Part shown: one piece after another, positions 1 through 9,843 of the stretch | Layout of the letters: the number at the start of each line of letters is the position of its first letter | How positions within the stretch are numbered: the first letter of the stretch is position 1 | Origin: Priapulus caudatus | Taxonomy: Eukaryota > Priapulida > Priapulimorpha > Priapulimorphida > Priapulidae | Length of the DNA: 27,437 nucleotides | Reading direction: 5' to 3' | Assembly: GCF_000485595.1 (NCBI RefSeq) | Contig: NW_014578992.1 | Coordinates: 17,175-44,611, forward strand | The notes under the pieces: generated by a model | What the model was told of the DNA's origin: nothing | Databases searched by the model: none | The model's input: the letters and a program-made list of their open reading frames with translations, nothing else | Position numbers and translations under genes: made by a program

Positions 1-3000
1 GTATTGTAAGAAGGGAATGTGTAGGTAGGTATATGTAAGACAGGGATGTGTAGGTAGGTGTATTGTAGACAGGGCATGATAGTAGGTATTGTAAGACAGG
101 TGATGTAAGGTAGGTATTGTAAGACAGGGATGTGTTAGGTAGTATGTAAGACAGGGATGTTATGGTAGGGTTGTAGAGGACAGGATGTGTAGGTAGGTAT
201 TCGTAAGACAGGGATGTGTAGAGTAGTAATTGTAAGACAGGGTGTGTAGGTAGGTTTTCGTAAAGAGGAGGAGATGTGTAGGTAGGTATTGTAAGACAGG
301 GATGTGTAGGTAGGTATTGTAAGACAGGGATGTGTAGGTAGGTATTGTAAGACAGGGATGTGTAGGTAGGTTTAGAGGGGTGATATTCCGTAAGACAGGA
401 TGATGTAGGTAGGGTATGTGAAGACAGGGGTGATGATAGGTATGTATTGTAAGACAGGGAATGTGTAGGTAGGTATTAGTAATCAGAAGGGTGTGTAGGT
501 AGGTATTGTAAGAAGGGATGTGTAGAGATATTGTAAAAGACAGGATGTGTAGGTAGGTATTGTAAGACAGGGATGTGTAGGTATTGTAAGACAGGGATGT
601 GTAGGTAGGTATTGTAAGACAGGGATGTGTAGGTATTTGTAGAAGGGATTGTAAGGTACGGTATTGTAAGACAGGGATGTTAGGTACGGTATTGTAAGGA
701 CAGGATGTATAGCGTAGGTTATTGTAAGACAGGGATATGTAGGTAGGTATTGTAAGACAGGGCGTGTGTAGCGTAGGTTATTGTAAGAGCAGGGATGTGT
801 AGGTAGGGATTGTAAGACAAGGGATCGTGTAGGTACGGTTATTGTAAGAAAGGGATGTCGTAGGTAGTATTGATAAGACAGGGATGTGTAGGTAGGTATT
901 GTAGACAGGGATGTAATAGGTAGGTATTTAGTAAGACAGGGATGTGTAGGTAGGTATTGTAAGACAGGGATGTGTAGGTATTGTAAGACAGGGATGTATA
1001 GGTAGGTATTGTAAGACAGGGATGTGTAGGTAGGTATTGTAAGACAGGGATGTATAGGTAGGTATTGTAAGACCAGGAGATGTGTAGGTAGGTATTGTAA
1101 GACAGGCGTTTGTACGGTAGGTATTGTAAGATCAGGCGGTTTGTACGGTAGGTATTGTAAGACAGGGATGCTATGGTAGGTATTGTAAGACAGGGATGTA
1201 TCCAAGGTAGGCGTATTGTAGACAGTGATGGTGTAGGTATTGTAAGACAGGGATGTAATAGGTAAGGTAATTGTAAATGACAGGGATGTACAGGTAGGTA
1301 TTGTAAGACAGGGATGTATAGGTAGGTATTAGTTAGACAGGGATGTATAGGTACGAATTGTAAACAGGATGTATAGGTAGGTAATTGTAAGACGGGGATG
1401 TGTAGGTAGATTGTAAGACAGGATGTTTAGGTAGGTATTGTAAAGACAGGCGATGATATAGCGTAGGTATGTAAGAAGACAGGAATGTGTATAGGTAGGC
1501 TATTGTAAGACAGGGAATCTGTATAGGTAGTTATGTAAGACAGCGGAATGTGTAGGATAGGTATTAGTAAGACAGGATGTATAGGTAGGTATTTGTAGAC
1601 AGGGATGTATAGGTAGTATTGTAGACAGGGATGTGTAGGTAAGGTATATGTAAAGACAGGGATGTATAGGTAGGTATTGTAAGACAGCGGATGTCGCTAG
1701 GTTAGGTATTGTAAGACAGGGATGTGTAGGTATTGCATAAGACAGGGTGTGTAGGTATTGGTAAGAACAGGGATGTGTAGGTAAGGATTTGTAGACAGGG
1801 ATGCTGTAGGTAGTATTGTAAGACAGGGAATGTATAGGTAGGTAATTGTCTAAGAAGGGATGTGCATAGGATAGGTATTGTAAGACAGGCGATGTATAGG
1901 TCGGTATCTGTTTAAGACAGGGATGTATAGGTAGGTATTGTAAGACAGGGATGTATAGGTAGGTATTGTAAGACAGGGATGTGTAGGTATGGATATTGAA
2001 GACAGGACTGATGTATGGTAGGTATTGTAAGACAGGGATGTGTAGGTAGGTATTGTAAGACAGGGATGTGTAGGTATTGTAAGACAGGGATGTGTAGGTA
2101 GGTATTGTAAGACAGGGAATATGTAGGTTATTGTAAGACAGGGATGTGTAGGTATTGTAAGACAGGGATGTGTAGGTAGGTATTGTAAGACAGGGATGTG
2201 TAGGTAGGTATTGTAAGACAGGGATGTATAGGTAGGTATTGTAAGACAGGGATGTGTAGTATGTGTAGACCAGGGATGTAGTAGGTAGGTATTGTAGACA
2301 GGGATATATAGGTAGGTATTGTAAGACAGGGATGTGTAAGCGTATTGTAAGACAGGGATGTGAGTAGGGTATTAGCTTAAGACAGGATGTGGTAGCGTGG
2401 TATTGTAAGACATGGGAATGTATAGTTTAGGTATTGAAACAGGGATGTGCTAGTGTATTGTAAGACAGGATGTGTAAGGTAGGCTATTTGTAAGACAGGG
2501 ATGTGTAGCGTAGGCTATTGTAAGACAGGGATGTATAGGTAGTATTGTAAGACAGGGCGATGTGTACGGTATTCGTAAGGACTAGGAATTCGTGTAGGTA
2601 GGTATATGTAGACCAGGGAGTGTAGGTAGGTATTAGTTAAGACAGGCATGTATAGGTAGGTATTATGGTAAGACAGGGCATGTGTAGGTAGGTATGTAAG
2701 AACACGGATGTATAGGTAGGTTATTGTAAAGACAGGGATGTGTATCCGTAGGTAATTGTAGGACAGGGATGCTGTACGGTAGGTTATTGTAAGAAAGGGA
2801 TGTGTAGTATTTGTTAAGGACAGGGATGTGTAGGTATTGTAAGACAGGGAATGTGTAAGGATATGTATTGTAGACAGAGGATGCTATAGGTAGTATTGTA
2901 AGACAGGGATGTGTAGGTGCTATTGTAAGACAGGGATGTATAGGTAGGTATTGTAAGACAGGGATGTGTAGGTAGGTATTGTAAGACAGGGATGTGTAGG

Positions 3001-5470
3001 TAGGTATTGTAAGACAGGGGATGTGTAGGTAGCGTATTGTTAAGACAGGGTGTGTAGAGTAGCGTATTGTAAGACAGGGATGTGTAGGTAGGTATTGTAA
3101 GACAGGGATGTGTAGGTTAGGTATTGCTAAGACAGGGATGTGTACGGTATTGTAAGACGGGATGTGTAGTATGTAAGACATGGGATGTGTAGGTTAGGTA
3201 TTGTAAGACAGGCGATGTGTAGGTTAGGTATTGCTAAGACAGGGATGTGTAGGTAGGCTATTGTAAGACAGGATGGTAGGTAGCTAATTGTAACGGGACA
3301 GGGATGTGTATGGTAGCGGTAGTGCTAAGACGAGATGTGTAGGTATCTGATAAGACAGGATGTGTAGGTATTGTAAGACTCAGGGCTAATGTGATAGGTA
3401 GGTATTGTAAGACAGGATGTGTCAGTAAGGTATTGTTAAAGACAGGCGATTTGTAGGTAGTATTGTAACGACAGCGGATGTGTAGGTAGGTATTGTAAGA
3501 AGGATGTAGGTAGTTATTGTAAGGACAGGGATGGTAGGTATTTTGTAAGAACAGGGATGTGTAGGTAGGTATTGTAAGACAGGGATGTGTAGGTATTGTA
3601 AGACAGGGATGTGTAGGTATTGTAAGACAGGGATGTGTAGGTAGGTATTGTAAGACAGGGATGTGTAGGTAGGTAATTGTAAGACAAGGGGATGTTGTAA
3701 AGGTAGGTTTGTAAGACAGGGATGTATAGGTAGGTATTGTAAGACAGGGATGTGTAGGTATTGTAAGACAGGGATGTGTAGGTAGGTATTGTAAGACAGG
3801 GATGTATAGGTAGGTATTGTAAGACAGGGATGTGTAGGTAGGTATTGTAAGACAGGGATGTGTAGTAGTATTGTAAGACAGGCGATGTCGTAGGTAGGTA
3901 TTGGTAAGACAGGAATGTATAGGTAGGTATTGTAAAGACAGGGGATGTGTAGGTATTGATAAGACCGGGATGTGTAGGTAGGTATTGTAAGACAAGCGGA
4001 TTGTAACGGTATTCGTAGACAGGGATGTATAGGTAGAGTATTATGTAAGACAGGGATGTATAGTAGGTATTGTAAGACAGGGATGTATAGCGTAGTATTG
4101 TAAGACAGGGATGTAGTTAGGTAGGTATTGTAAGACAGGGATGTTAGGTAGGTATTGTAAGACAGGGATGTATAGGTAGGTATTGTAAGACAGGGATGTG
4201 TAGGTAGTATCTGTAAGACAGGATGTATTAGGTATGTATTGTTAAGACAGGAATGTATTATGCGTAGGTATTGTAAGACGGGATGTGTTAGGTACGGTAT
4301 TGTAAGACAGGGATGTAATAGGTAAGGTAATTGTAAAGACAGGGTATGTAGTAGTTAGGTACTATGTTATAAGACAGGGATTGTTGTACAGGTAGTATTG
4401 TAAGACAGCGATGTGTAGGTATTTGGTAAGACAAGGGACTGATATAGGTAGGTATTGATAAGACAGGGAATGTATAGGTAAGGTATTGCTAAGACACGAG
4501 ATGTATAGGTAGGTATTGTAAGACAGGGATGTGTAGGTAGGTATTGTAAGACAGGGATGTGTAGGTAGGTATTGTAAGACAGGGATGTGTAGGTATTGTA
4601 AGACAGGGATGTGTAGGTTTGTAAGACCAGGGATGTATAGGTAGGTATTGTAAGACAGGGATGTGTAAGGTATTGTTTAAGGACAGGATGTAGTAGGTAG
4701 GTTATTGTAAGACAGGGATGTGTCGGTATTGATAAGACAGGGATTGTGTCAGGTAAGTATTGTAAGAACAGGGTGATGTCGTAGGTATATGTAAAGACAG
4801 CGGATGTGTAGGTAGTATTGTAAGACAGGGATGTAGTAGTAATTGTAAGGCACGGGATGTGTAGGTAGGTTATTGTAAGACAGCGATGATGTGGTATTCG
4901 TAAGACAAGGGATGTGTAGGTAATATTGTAAGACAGTGATAGTATAGGTAGGTATTGTAAGACAGGGATGTGTAGGTATTGTAAGACAGGGATGTGTAGG
5001 TAGGTATTGTAAGACAGGGATGTATAGGTAGGTATTGTAAGACAGGGATGTGTAGGTATTGATAAGACAAGGATGGTAGTAGGTTTGTAAGACAGGTAAT
5101 GCTATAGGTAGGATTGTAAGACATGATGTGTTAGGTAGTATTGTCAGACAGGGAATGTGTATGGTAGGATATTGTAAGACAGGGATGTGTATAGGTAATT
5201 GTAAGACAGGGATGTGTAGGTTAGGTATTGTAAGACAGGGATGTTAGGTCAGGTATTGTAAGCAGGATGATGTAGGTAGATTGTAAGACAGGGTGTTATA
5301 GGATAGGTATTGTAAGACAGGGATGTGTAGTAGTATTGTAAGAAGGACTGATAGCGTAGGTATTGTAGGAACAGGTGATGTTATAAGGTATGGTATTGTA
5401 CAGACAGGTCATGAGTAGGTATTGTAAGACAGGGATGTGTAGGTAGGTATTGTAAAGACAGGGGGTTTGT
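1..5470. repeat. 28-bp minisatellite array (array A)
   Basis: About 5.4 kb of head-to-tail repeats, near 195 copies, of a 28-bp unit built around GGTATTGTAAGACAGGGATG followed by TGTA or TATA and a GGTA. A 24-bp form lacking one GGTA is interspersed (for example near 2070-2100 and 3590-3630). Clean runs (2960-3020, 3740-3850) alternate with copies carrying single-base insertions or deletions, often an extra c, as expected of uncorrected long reads rather than natural satellite divergence. The left end is cut by the window edge. The right end is sharp, near 5470. Because 28 is not a multiple of 3 and the unit has no minus-strand stop in any frame, the array yields false minus-strand ORFs rich in Y, L, P, T and H. 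No sign of transcription is visible. Confidence 0.97.
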
Positions 5471-5480
5471 AGATAGCAAT

Positions 5481-5498
5481 CAGCGCCATCTGTAGTGG
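5481..5498 (-). promoter_or_regulatory. CTCF-like core at the array boundary
   Basis: Read on the minus strand this is CCACTACAGATGGCGCTG. The AGATGGCGCT core agrees with the CTCF motif core known from flies and vertebrates, but the upstream CCA half is displaced by two bases. It lies about 10 bp from the end of the 28-bp array. Short motif and no binding data, so this is only a candidate. Confidence 0.25.
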
Positions 5499-5762
5499 AT
5501 TGTAGTGGGCGAAATTGCCTTACTAAGCTCTTGCAACGTATATCGGGGGCGGGGGGGTTGGAGATGTCGGAAGTTTGCGTGTGAGAAATTAGACGTCCCG
5601 TCCCTGAGGATGCTCGATGTTTTTAAAGCTCTACTTTTACTTCTACTACTACTACGTATACGTACTACTCTGTTGTGAATATATGCTTGGTCTGTCTACG
5701 AGTACTGTTTATATCATCGTGCTGTACTCTGGCTGAATGTCACCTGACTGTTCCTCGCCTGC
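5499..5762. other. Unique spacer, no gene seen
   Basis: Mixed-composition unique sequence between array A and the CpG-rich block. It holds a G run (about 5545-5562, gggggcgggggggttgg) and a short CTA/TAC-rich stretch near 5635-5660. The weak plus-strand ORF starting at 5675 runs into a microsatellite and has no recognisable domain. Confidence 0.5.
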
Positions 5763-5820
5763 ACGCACACGCGCGCACACGCACACGCACGCACGCACGC
5801 ACGCATACACGCAAACACAC
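5763..5820. repeat. ACGC/ACAC microsatellite
   Basis: Alternating purine-pyrimidine repeat of GCAC, ACAC and GCGC units. It is the complement of the TGCG-type repeats found throughout the window (6.5, 7.3, 10.6-11.86 and 22.65 kb). Confidence 0.9.
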
Positions 5821-5913
5821 CGTCAGTATGTGTTGTATTGATTTATGTTTGTTGTGCGTGTGTTCTGGTATCGCGCGCGGTGACCGCTACGCCGACGACA
5901 CTGTGTGTGTGTG

Positions 5914-6115
5914 ATGTCGTTGTCAACGTCACTGTCGTCGTTGTCAACGTCACTGTCGTCGTTGTCAACGTCACACAACGTTGACAACGACGCACTCAAC
6001 TTTGCCAAAGTCGTTGTCAACGTCACTGTCGTCGTTGTCAACGTCACTGTCGTCGTTGTCAACGTCACTGTCGTCGTTGTCAACGTCACTCAACTTTGCC
6101 AAAGCCATTGTCAAC
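5914..6115. repeat. 21-bp tandem repeat with internal hairpin
   Basis: Tandem copies of a 21-bp unit with core GTCGTTGTCAACGTCACTG. Seven copies lie in two blocks, 5916-5975 and 6012-6092, separated and followed by a shared CTCAACTTTGCCAAAG motif (about 5994 and 6088). At 5958-5991 the third copy is followed by its own inverted copy, giving a perfect 14-bp stem around a CACACA loop. Because 21 is divisible by 3, both strands stay open with repeated V/N/T or T/L runs. These ORFs look like by-products of the repeat. Confidence 0.92.
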
Positions 6116-6139
6116 GTCATCATTGTCTTTTTTATATTT

Positions 6140-6260
6140 TTTCACGTGTGACGTAATTGATTGTCGTGTGTCCATTGGTTGACACGCCGCGCTGTCGCCA
6201 TTTCTGTCACACCCTGCGCACCAATCACCGCCCGCTCGCTCGGCCGCAGCCGCCGTGTGC
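6140..6260 (+). promoter_or_regulatory. Candidate CpG-type promoter with CRE and CCAAT boxes
   Basis: Visible sites in order are an E-box CACGTG (6143-6148), a CRE-like TGACGTAA (6149-6156), an inverted CCAAT (ATTGG, 6174-6178), a CCAAT (6221-6225) and a GC-box-like CCGCCC (6228-6233). They sit at the start of a stretch with unsuppressed CpG that runs to about 8.2 kb. This clustering is typical of TATA-less metazoan promoters and lies upstream of the ATG at 6638 and the exon at 8031. The grouping is inference, and each motif alone is common. Confidence 0.35.
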
Positions 6261-6351
6261 TGGCAAGACGTGGAACATTCTCAGATGCATAATTTCTGCT
6301 CTCTCTTCGCGAGCGTCTGTGTACTTATGCTGTCGTGCTCTCATTGCTATG

Positions 6352-6457
6352 CCTGTCTGTCTGTCTGCCTGCCTGCCTGCCTGTCTGTCTGTCTGTCTGC
6401 CTGCCTGTCTGTCTGTCTGCCTGTCTGCCTGCCTGTCTGTCTGCCTGCCTGTCTGTC
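6352..6457. repeat. CTGT/CTGC microsatellite
   Basis: About 26 tandem tetranucleotides, CTGT and CTGC in mixed order. They create Cys/Leu/Ser/Val-rich spurious ORFs in all plus frames and R/Q/T/D-rich ones on the minus strand. Confidence 0.95.
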
Positions 6458-6495
6458 CCCTCTCTATCTCGCATGGACGACCTTTTTTGTCCTCT

Positions 6496-6573
6496 CGTGT
6501 GCGTGCGTGCGCGTGCGTGCGCGTGCGTGCGTGCGCGTGCGTGCGCGTGCGCGTGCGTGCGTGTGCGTGCGTG
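6496..6573. repeat. TGCG microsatellite
   Basis: GTGC/GCGT units in tandem, a strictly alternating purine-pyrimidine tract able to form Z-DNA. ORFs across it (C, V, R, A only) are artefacts. Confidence 0.95.
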
Positions 6574-6637
6574 TTTTACCACTCGGCCAGTCTTGCTTCA
6601 CAGTTGACACGTCGCTTTGTGACATTCCTCACGCGTC

Positions 6638-6757
6638 ATGGCGTCGGTCGACCAATCGTCAGAGCGGGTGAAGACGGGCAAGCGGTGCGCACGATTACTC
6701 GTGGGCGGCGGGTGGCGCCATCGTGAGGGCCTCGAAGCAATCATCGGGGATACGTAG
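6638..6757 (+). CDS. Possible first coding exon or 39-codon small ORF
   Basis: An ATG in good context (G at -3, G at +4) opens a 39-codon frame that starts MASVDQSSERVKTGKRC and ends at TAG 6755-6757. Its composition (K, R, S, V, G) is ordinary, unlike the repeat-derived frames around it. A possible splice donor, GTGAGG, lies at 6723, which would truncate the exon to about 28 codons in phase 1. It sits about 400 bp below the CRE/CCAAT cluster and 1.3 kb above the exon at 8031. That exon, read in its best frame, cannot follow this donor directly because a stop would form, so a missing middle exon would be needed. No protein family is recognised. It could equally be chance. Confidence 0.25.
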   Translation: MASVDQSSERVKTGKRCARLLVGGGWRHREGLEAIIGDT

Positions 6758-7278
6758 GGGGCGCCACCGCCGCGACGCGTGGCCCGCTCTGGCGACTGAT
6801 CGACGCGCCGTCGGCTGCGTCGCAGGAATCGTGTCCGTGTGGCTTGATTTACATTCGTTTGCTGCTGTGCGTGTCTGTGATGACGCGGTTCGTGTTTCGC
6901 TCGGTTAGCTTCTTTGTAGCGGTGCGTGAGGAGGTCTGGCTGGCGGGCGAGCGTCAGCTAGCTGTGCTCCAACACCGCTGCGCTCGAAATATGTCGTCGC
7001 GTTCGATTTTAACTCTATCTGTGTCTCTCTGTATGTATGTCAGGGCTCTGGCCCATGAAGCCGTGTGTAGATAGAGAGACGCATAACTGACTTATCGTTT
7101 AAGTAAATTCTCAAGGGTCTTATAGGCTCTCGCGTCTCCTCGTGGTTTCATGAGTGTTACCGTCGCCGGTACGACGGCGCGACGCGGCGCGGCGCGATAT
7201 TGCGTCGCCCAACATCAGCGCGTTCATGTGTGAGGAGGGAGACCGCATTCAAAACCGCGTGTGCTCGCGTGCGTTGTG

Positions 7279-7320
7279 GCGTGCGTGCATGCGTGCGTGC
7301 GTGCGTGCGTGCGCGTGTGT
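7279..7320. repeat. TGCG microsatellite
   Basis: A short run of about ten GTGC units ending in GCGTGTGT, with a purine-pyrimidine alternating pattern. A perfect 6-bp hairpin lies 100 bp upstream (7160-7177, CCGTCG/CGACGG). Confidence 0.9.
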
Positions 7321-7530
7321 CCACGTGACTAGCGGCAGTGTTTTGTTGTGTATATCTCGACCTTGCCACCTTCCATTGTGACGGCTGATCGCTCTTGTCT
7401 CGCTCTCTCTCTCTCTCTGCGATGATGTCACTTGTTCGTTTATTTGTCGTATACGCTGTCGTGACACCGTTATAGAAACGCGCCAGTGTGGCGCGCATGT
7501 CTGTCTTGCGCTGGCGTCGCGCGTTATGGG

Positions 7531-7682
7531 GACTAATGACTAATGACTAATGTTAATGAGAAAAGACTAATGTTAATGAGAAATGACTAATGTTAATGAG
7601 AAATGACTAATGTTAATGAGAAATGACTAATGTTAATGAGAAATGACTAATGTTAATGAGAAAAGACTAATGTTAAGACTAA
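7531..7682. repeat. 20-bp tandem repeat (TAATG-rich)
   Basis: About seven copies of a 20-bp unit, GACTAATGTTAATGAGAAAT, nearly identical to each other. Two short GACTAAT-only units precede it and one follows. It is AT-rich, in contrast with the CpG-rich flanks. Near-perfect identity suggests recent expansion or good base quality. Confidence 0.95.
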
Positions 7683-7760
7683 GTTTGTTTCTGACAACGT
7701 CCCCCCCTCCCTACCCCCGAGCCTCGGTGCCGGGTGACGCGCGAGCGATCGGTGCGTGCG

Positions 7761-7830
7761 GGGTCATGCGGGGTCATGCGAGGTCATGCGGGGTCGTGCG
7801 GGGTCATGCGAGGTCATGCTGGGTCATGTT
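7761..7830. repeat. 10-bp tandem array of RGGTCA half-sites
   Basis: Seven 10-bp units of the form RGGTCATGCG, starting at 7761, 7771, 7781 and so on. The hexamers GGGTCA and AGGTCA are separated by exactly 4 bp, the DR4 spacing used by RXR heterodimers of the thyroid-hormone or LXR type. Six of the seven hexamers fit RGGTCA; the unit at 7791 has GGGTCG. The array lies in the presumed intron just upstream of the exon at 8031. A regulatory role is inference; the repeat is certain. Confidence 0.9.
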
Positions 7831-8030
7831 GCAGCTCCTTCACAGCACTCACTCACGCGGCGCGTCATCGCACGCAATCCTCGCGAGAAACGTCGAATCG
7901 CGTGTCGGTGTTTGTCACGACGACAGCTTAACGCTGGTCAACGCTGGCTAACTTTCCGCGAGCGCGTTTCCGCGAGCATGTTCGCTTGTTCGCGTCGGTT
8001 AATGCCGTCTGTTTTTGTCCCCCGACGCAG

Positions 8031-8180
8031 GCTGACCACATCTGCTACTCGATCCTGTGCATCTTCTCCTACGTTGCCGCGGGAACCGACCGGCAGAAGC
8101 AAGAGGAGGCTATACGGAGCAAGGAGGCGCTGCAGGCGCGCATTGCAGCGGGCACACGGCCAAAGTACCCGCAGTACTAG
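8031..8180 (+). CDS. Terminal coding exon of an unrecognised small membrane-type protein
   Basis: A clear 3' splice site (pyrimidine tract about 8010-8025, CAG at 8028-8030) is followed by 49 codons open in phase 0 and closed by TAG at 8178-8180. Third positions are strongly G/C (ATC, CTG, TTC, TAC, GAG, AAG), typical of real coding sequence and unlike the neighbouring frames. The peptide begins ADHICYSILCIFSYVAAG, a hydrophobic segment fitting the end of a membrane helix. A charged, helix-prone stretch rich in K, Q, E and R follows (DRQKQEEAIRSKEALQ), and the tail is TRPKYPQY. This suggests the C-terminus of a protein whose last helix is followed by a short cytosolic or matrix tail. Upstream exons were not identified; the ATG at 6638 is a weak candidate. 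No family is recognised with confidence. Confidence 0.5.
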   Translation, partial: ADHICYSILCIFSYVAAGTDRQKQEEAIRSKEALQARIAAGTRPKYPQY

Positions 8181-9240
8181 ACGTAGTCGTCGCCACCCCC
8201 TCGTTACATTCCCTCGTCACGAGGCGCCCTCTTGTGTCGACGCGGTTAGAAGATGGAACCAGGCCCAGCCCGCAGCTAGGTGGTGGAATGAAGGGGTAGC
8301 TGGGCGGTGAAGGAAAAAAGGCAGCGAAGTGGTGGAATCGCGGGGCAGTAAATTGGATCCATAGAGTGGTAAGCTTGTGTAGGACCATGGTAGATAGATG
8401 ACGGCAGGGAATCCAGGATTGCTAGCTCGTGGAGGACCATGGAAGGTTTTCTTGTATGACAAGGAAAGAGACAGTTATCTGTGTGTGTGGGGGGGGGAGG
8501 GGGACAGTAGCTAGTGGGACTAAGGGAAAGTACGTGAGAAGGGCAAGACAATTACTTGCGGGTAGGGTTGAGGTTTACTAGTGACGGGGAAGTGAGGGAC
8601 AGATAGTGAGGGAGGGAAAGAATAGCTAGATGGAGAGGTGAGGGTTAGCTAGGCAAGGAAGGGATGCTAAGTGAACACAGGGATAGGTAAGCAAGGGGTG
8701 AGGCGGCTCTTTCAATGTAACAGTATGGTGATAGTGTTCTCAGAGAGAAGGGAGAAGGGGTGCAGATAGTAGGTGAGTGAAAAATAGCAATATGTCTGTT
8801 CTGTGGTACTTTGGTTGTTGGCGGCTGCTTGCAGGCGCGCCCTCACCGATCTTGCGCACGTATAGCTGAACTAGTTGCGCTTGTTAGCGATGAATGCTCT
8901 CTTGTTTGTAGGCAGTGAGAGCGTGTTCTCACGTCTTCATCACAATAATCGCAACATTAGCGCGGGAAAATCTCGCGATGCTTGTTTTCAGGTCTGCTAT
9001 GTTCGTAGGCGTGCACATATATCGATGACGTCATAGGTTTTGTAGGGTTGGTGTGCCGCAAGTGTGAACGGGTTTAGGTAACTCTGTAATGCGGACAGCA
9101 GCCGGTCTAGCTTCCAGCTGGAAAGATGGTTCCAGTGAAGGAAATCAAATGGAAAACTGTTTTGTCTTTAACCAAAGAAGGTCCGTTTGGGCTTCGTGTG
9201 ATATTACGAAGAGTTATATAATATAATGTCGGTTTGATTT
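8181..9240. other. 3' flank, purine-rich then unique, no gene seen
   Basis: From 8180 to about 8770 the plus strand is strongly A/G-biased (repeated GGTGG, GGGAGG, GGAAGG and GCTAG motifs). A GACCATGG-containing motif occurs twice (about 8379-8400 and 8426-8447). It could be 3' UTR of the exon above, but no AATAAA follows at a short distance. From 8770 to 9240 the sequence is ordinary unique DNA with a CRE (TGACGTCA, about 9026-9033) and a 12-bp palindrome TTCCAGCTGGAA near 9111. No ORF of substance. Confidence 0.5.
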
Positions 9241-9330
9241 ATTTATTTTCTGATGATCTTCATATATATATATCTATATCTATATATAGTATATATAAAT
9301 ATTGAAAGCGTATATGCTTAAATTTGTTAA
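9241..9330. repeat. AT-rich TATA-type simple sequence
   Basis: A short AT-dinucleotide-rich stretch (about 9258-9300) within an AT-rich region running to 9530. It contains no gene. Confidence 0.7.
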
Positions 9331-9524
9331 GTTTTGCTATCATTTCGTGACCAGTGTGTGTGTGTTTTGGGGATGGGGGTTATGCTATTCCAGGTACGAT
9401 GTATTTCAGTTATCATTAAATTTATTTTTATCTATTTTTATTTTACGATCGAAGTTGAGACCAAAGGCAATATTCATATAGATAAATTTTCCAGTGTCGA
9501 TTTCCAGTATTTATTTTGTACGAG

Positions 9525-9552
9525 TATATAAAAGCGTCCAACAGATGGCGCC
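9525..9552 (+). promoter_or_regulatory. TATA box followed by a CTCF-like motif
   Basis: TATATAAAA at 9525-9533 is a consensus TATA box. CCAACAGATGGCGCC follows at 9538-9552 and matches the CTCF consensus CCASYAGRKGGCRSY at all but one position (A for S). The same AGATGGCGC core occurs inverted at 5482-5491, so the two point away from each other and bracket the CpG-rich block and the exon at 8031. Function is inferred. Confidence 0.3.
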
Positions 9553-9619
9553 CCGCAAAATCGAACATCCGCACGCTGTGGCCAGCATAGATTATTTTCT
9601 TGTCTTTTTACTTTGTTAG

Positions 9620-9843
9620 AAGATTCTTATTCTGATATTGATTATTCTGCTCACGAAGTGAAGATACTGGGGGGCAGTCTAGAGTCAGAGTTGCTTCGTA
9701 AGCACTCTCTCGCATATAATTATTCATTTGTTAGTCCGCTTAATTGTCAAGTTCCTAGAACCCTAAGAGCAAGACCAAAGATGTATTCTCTGTGTGTTGA
9801 TTCCATCGTGCTAGTGAGACCAAGAGCAACCTGTTATGATTGA
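9620..9843 (+). CDS. Second candidate terminal exon, product unknown
   Basis: A long T-rich tract (about 9592-9616) ends in TTAG at 9616-9619, a good 3' splice site. The frame entering with a split codon (one base from the upstream exon) stays open for about 74 codons to TGA at 9841-9843. The peptide starts acidic (DSYSDIDYSAHEVK), contains a leucine/serine stretch and ends with an arginine-rich segment and ATCYD. Codon choice is A/T-leaning, unlike the exon at 8031, so the two need not belong to one gene. No domain is recognised. A poly(A) signal lies 630 bp downstream on the same strand. It might be chance, but the acceptor plus a frame without low-complexity sequence is unusual here. Confidence 0.3.

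Noticed and set aside
483-5124. Long minus-strand ORFs with a 28-residue period (Y, L, P, T, H rich)
   Set aside because: The 28-bp unit happens to lack stops on that strand in all frames. The frames exist only because of the repeat, are broken by indels, and have no start context or splice signals.
1-5470. CRISPR array, because of regular 28-bp repeats
   Set aside because: Units are directly adjacent with no variable spacers, and the context is animal-like.
9544-9565. Retroviral-type primer-binding site (TGGCGCC next to a TATA box)
   Set aside because: Only seven bases match, no LTR pair, and no gag or pol-like frame follows.
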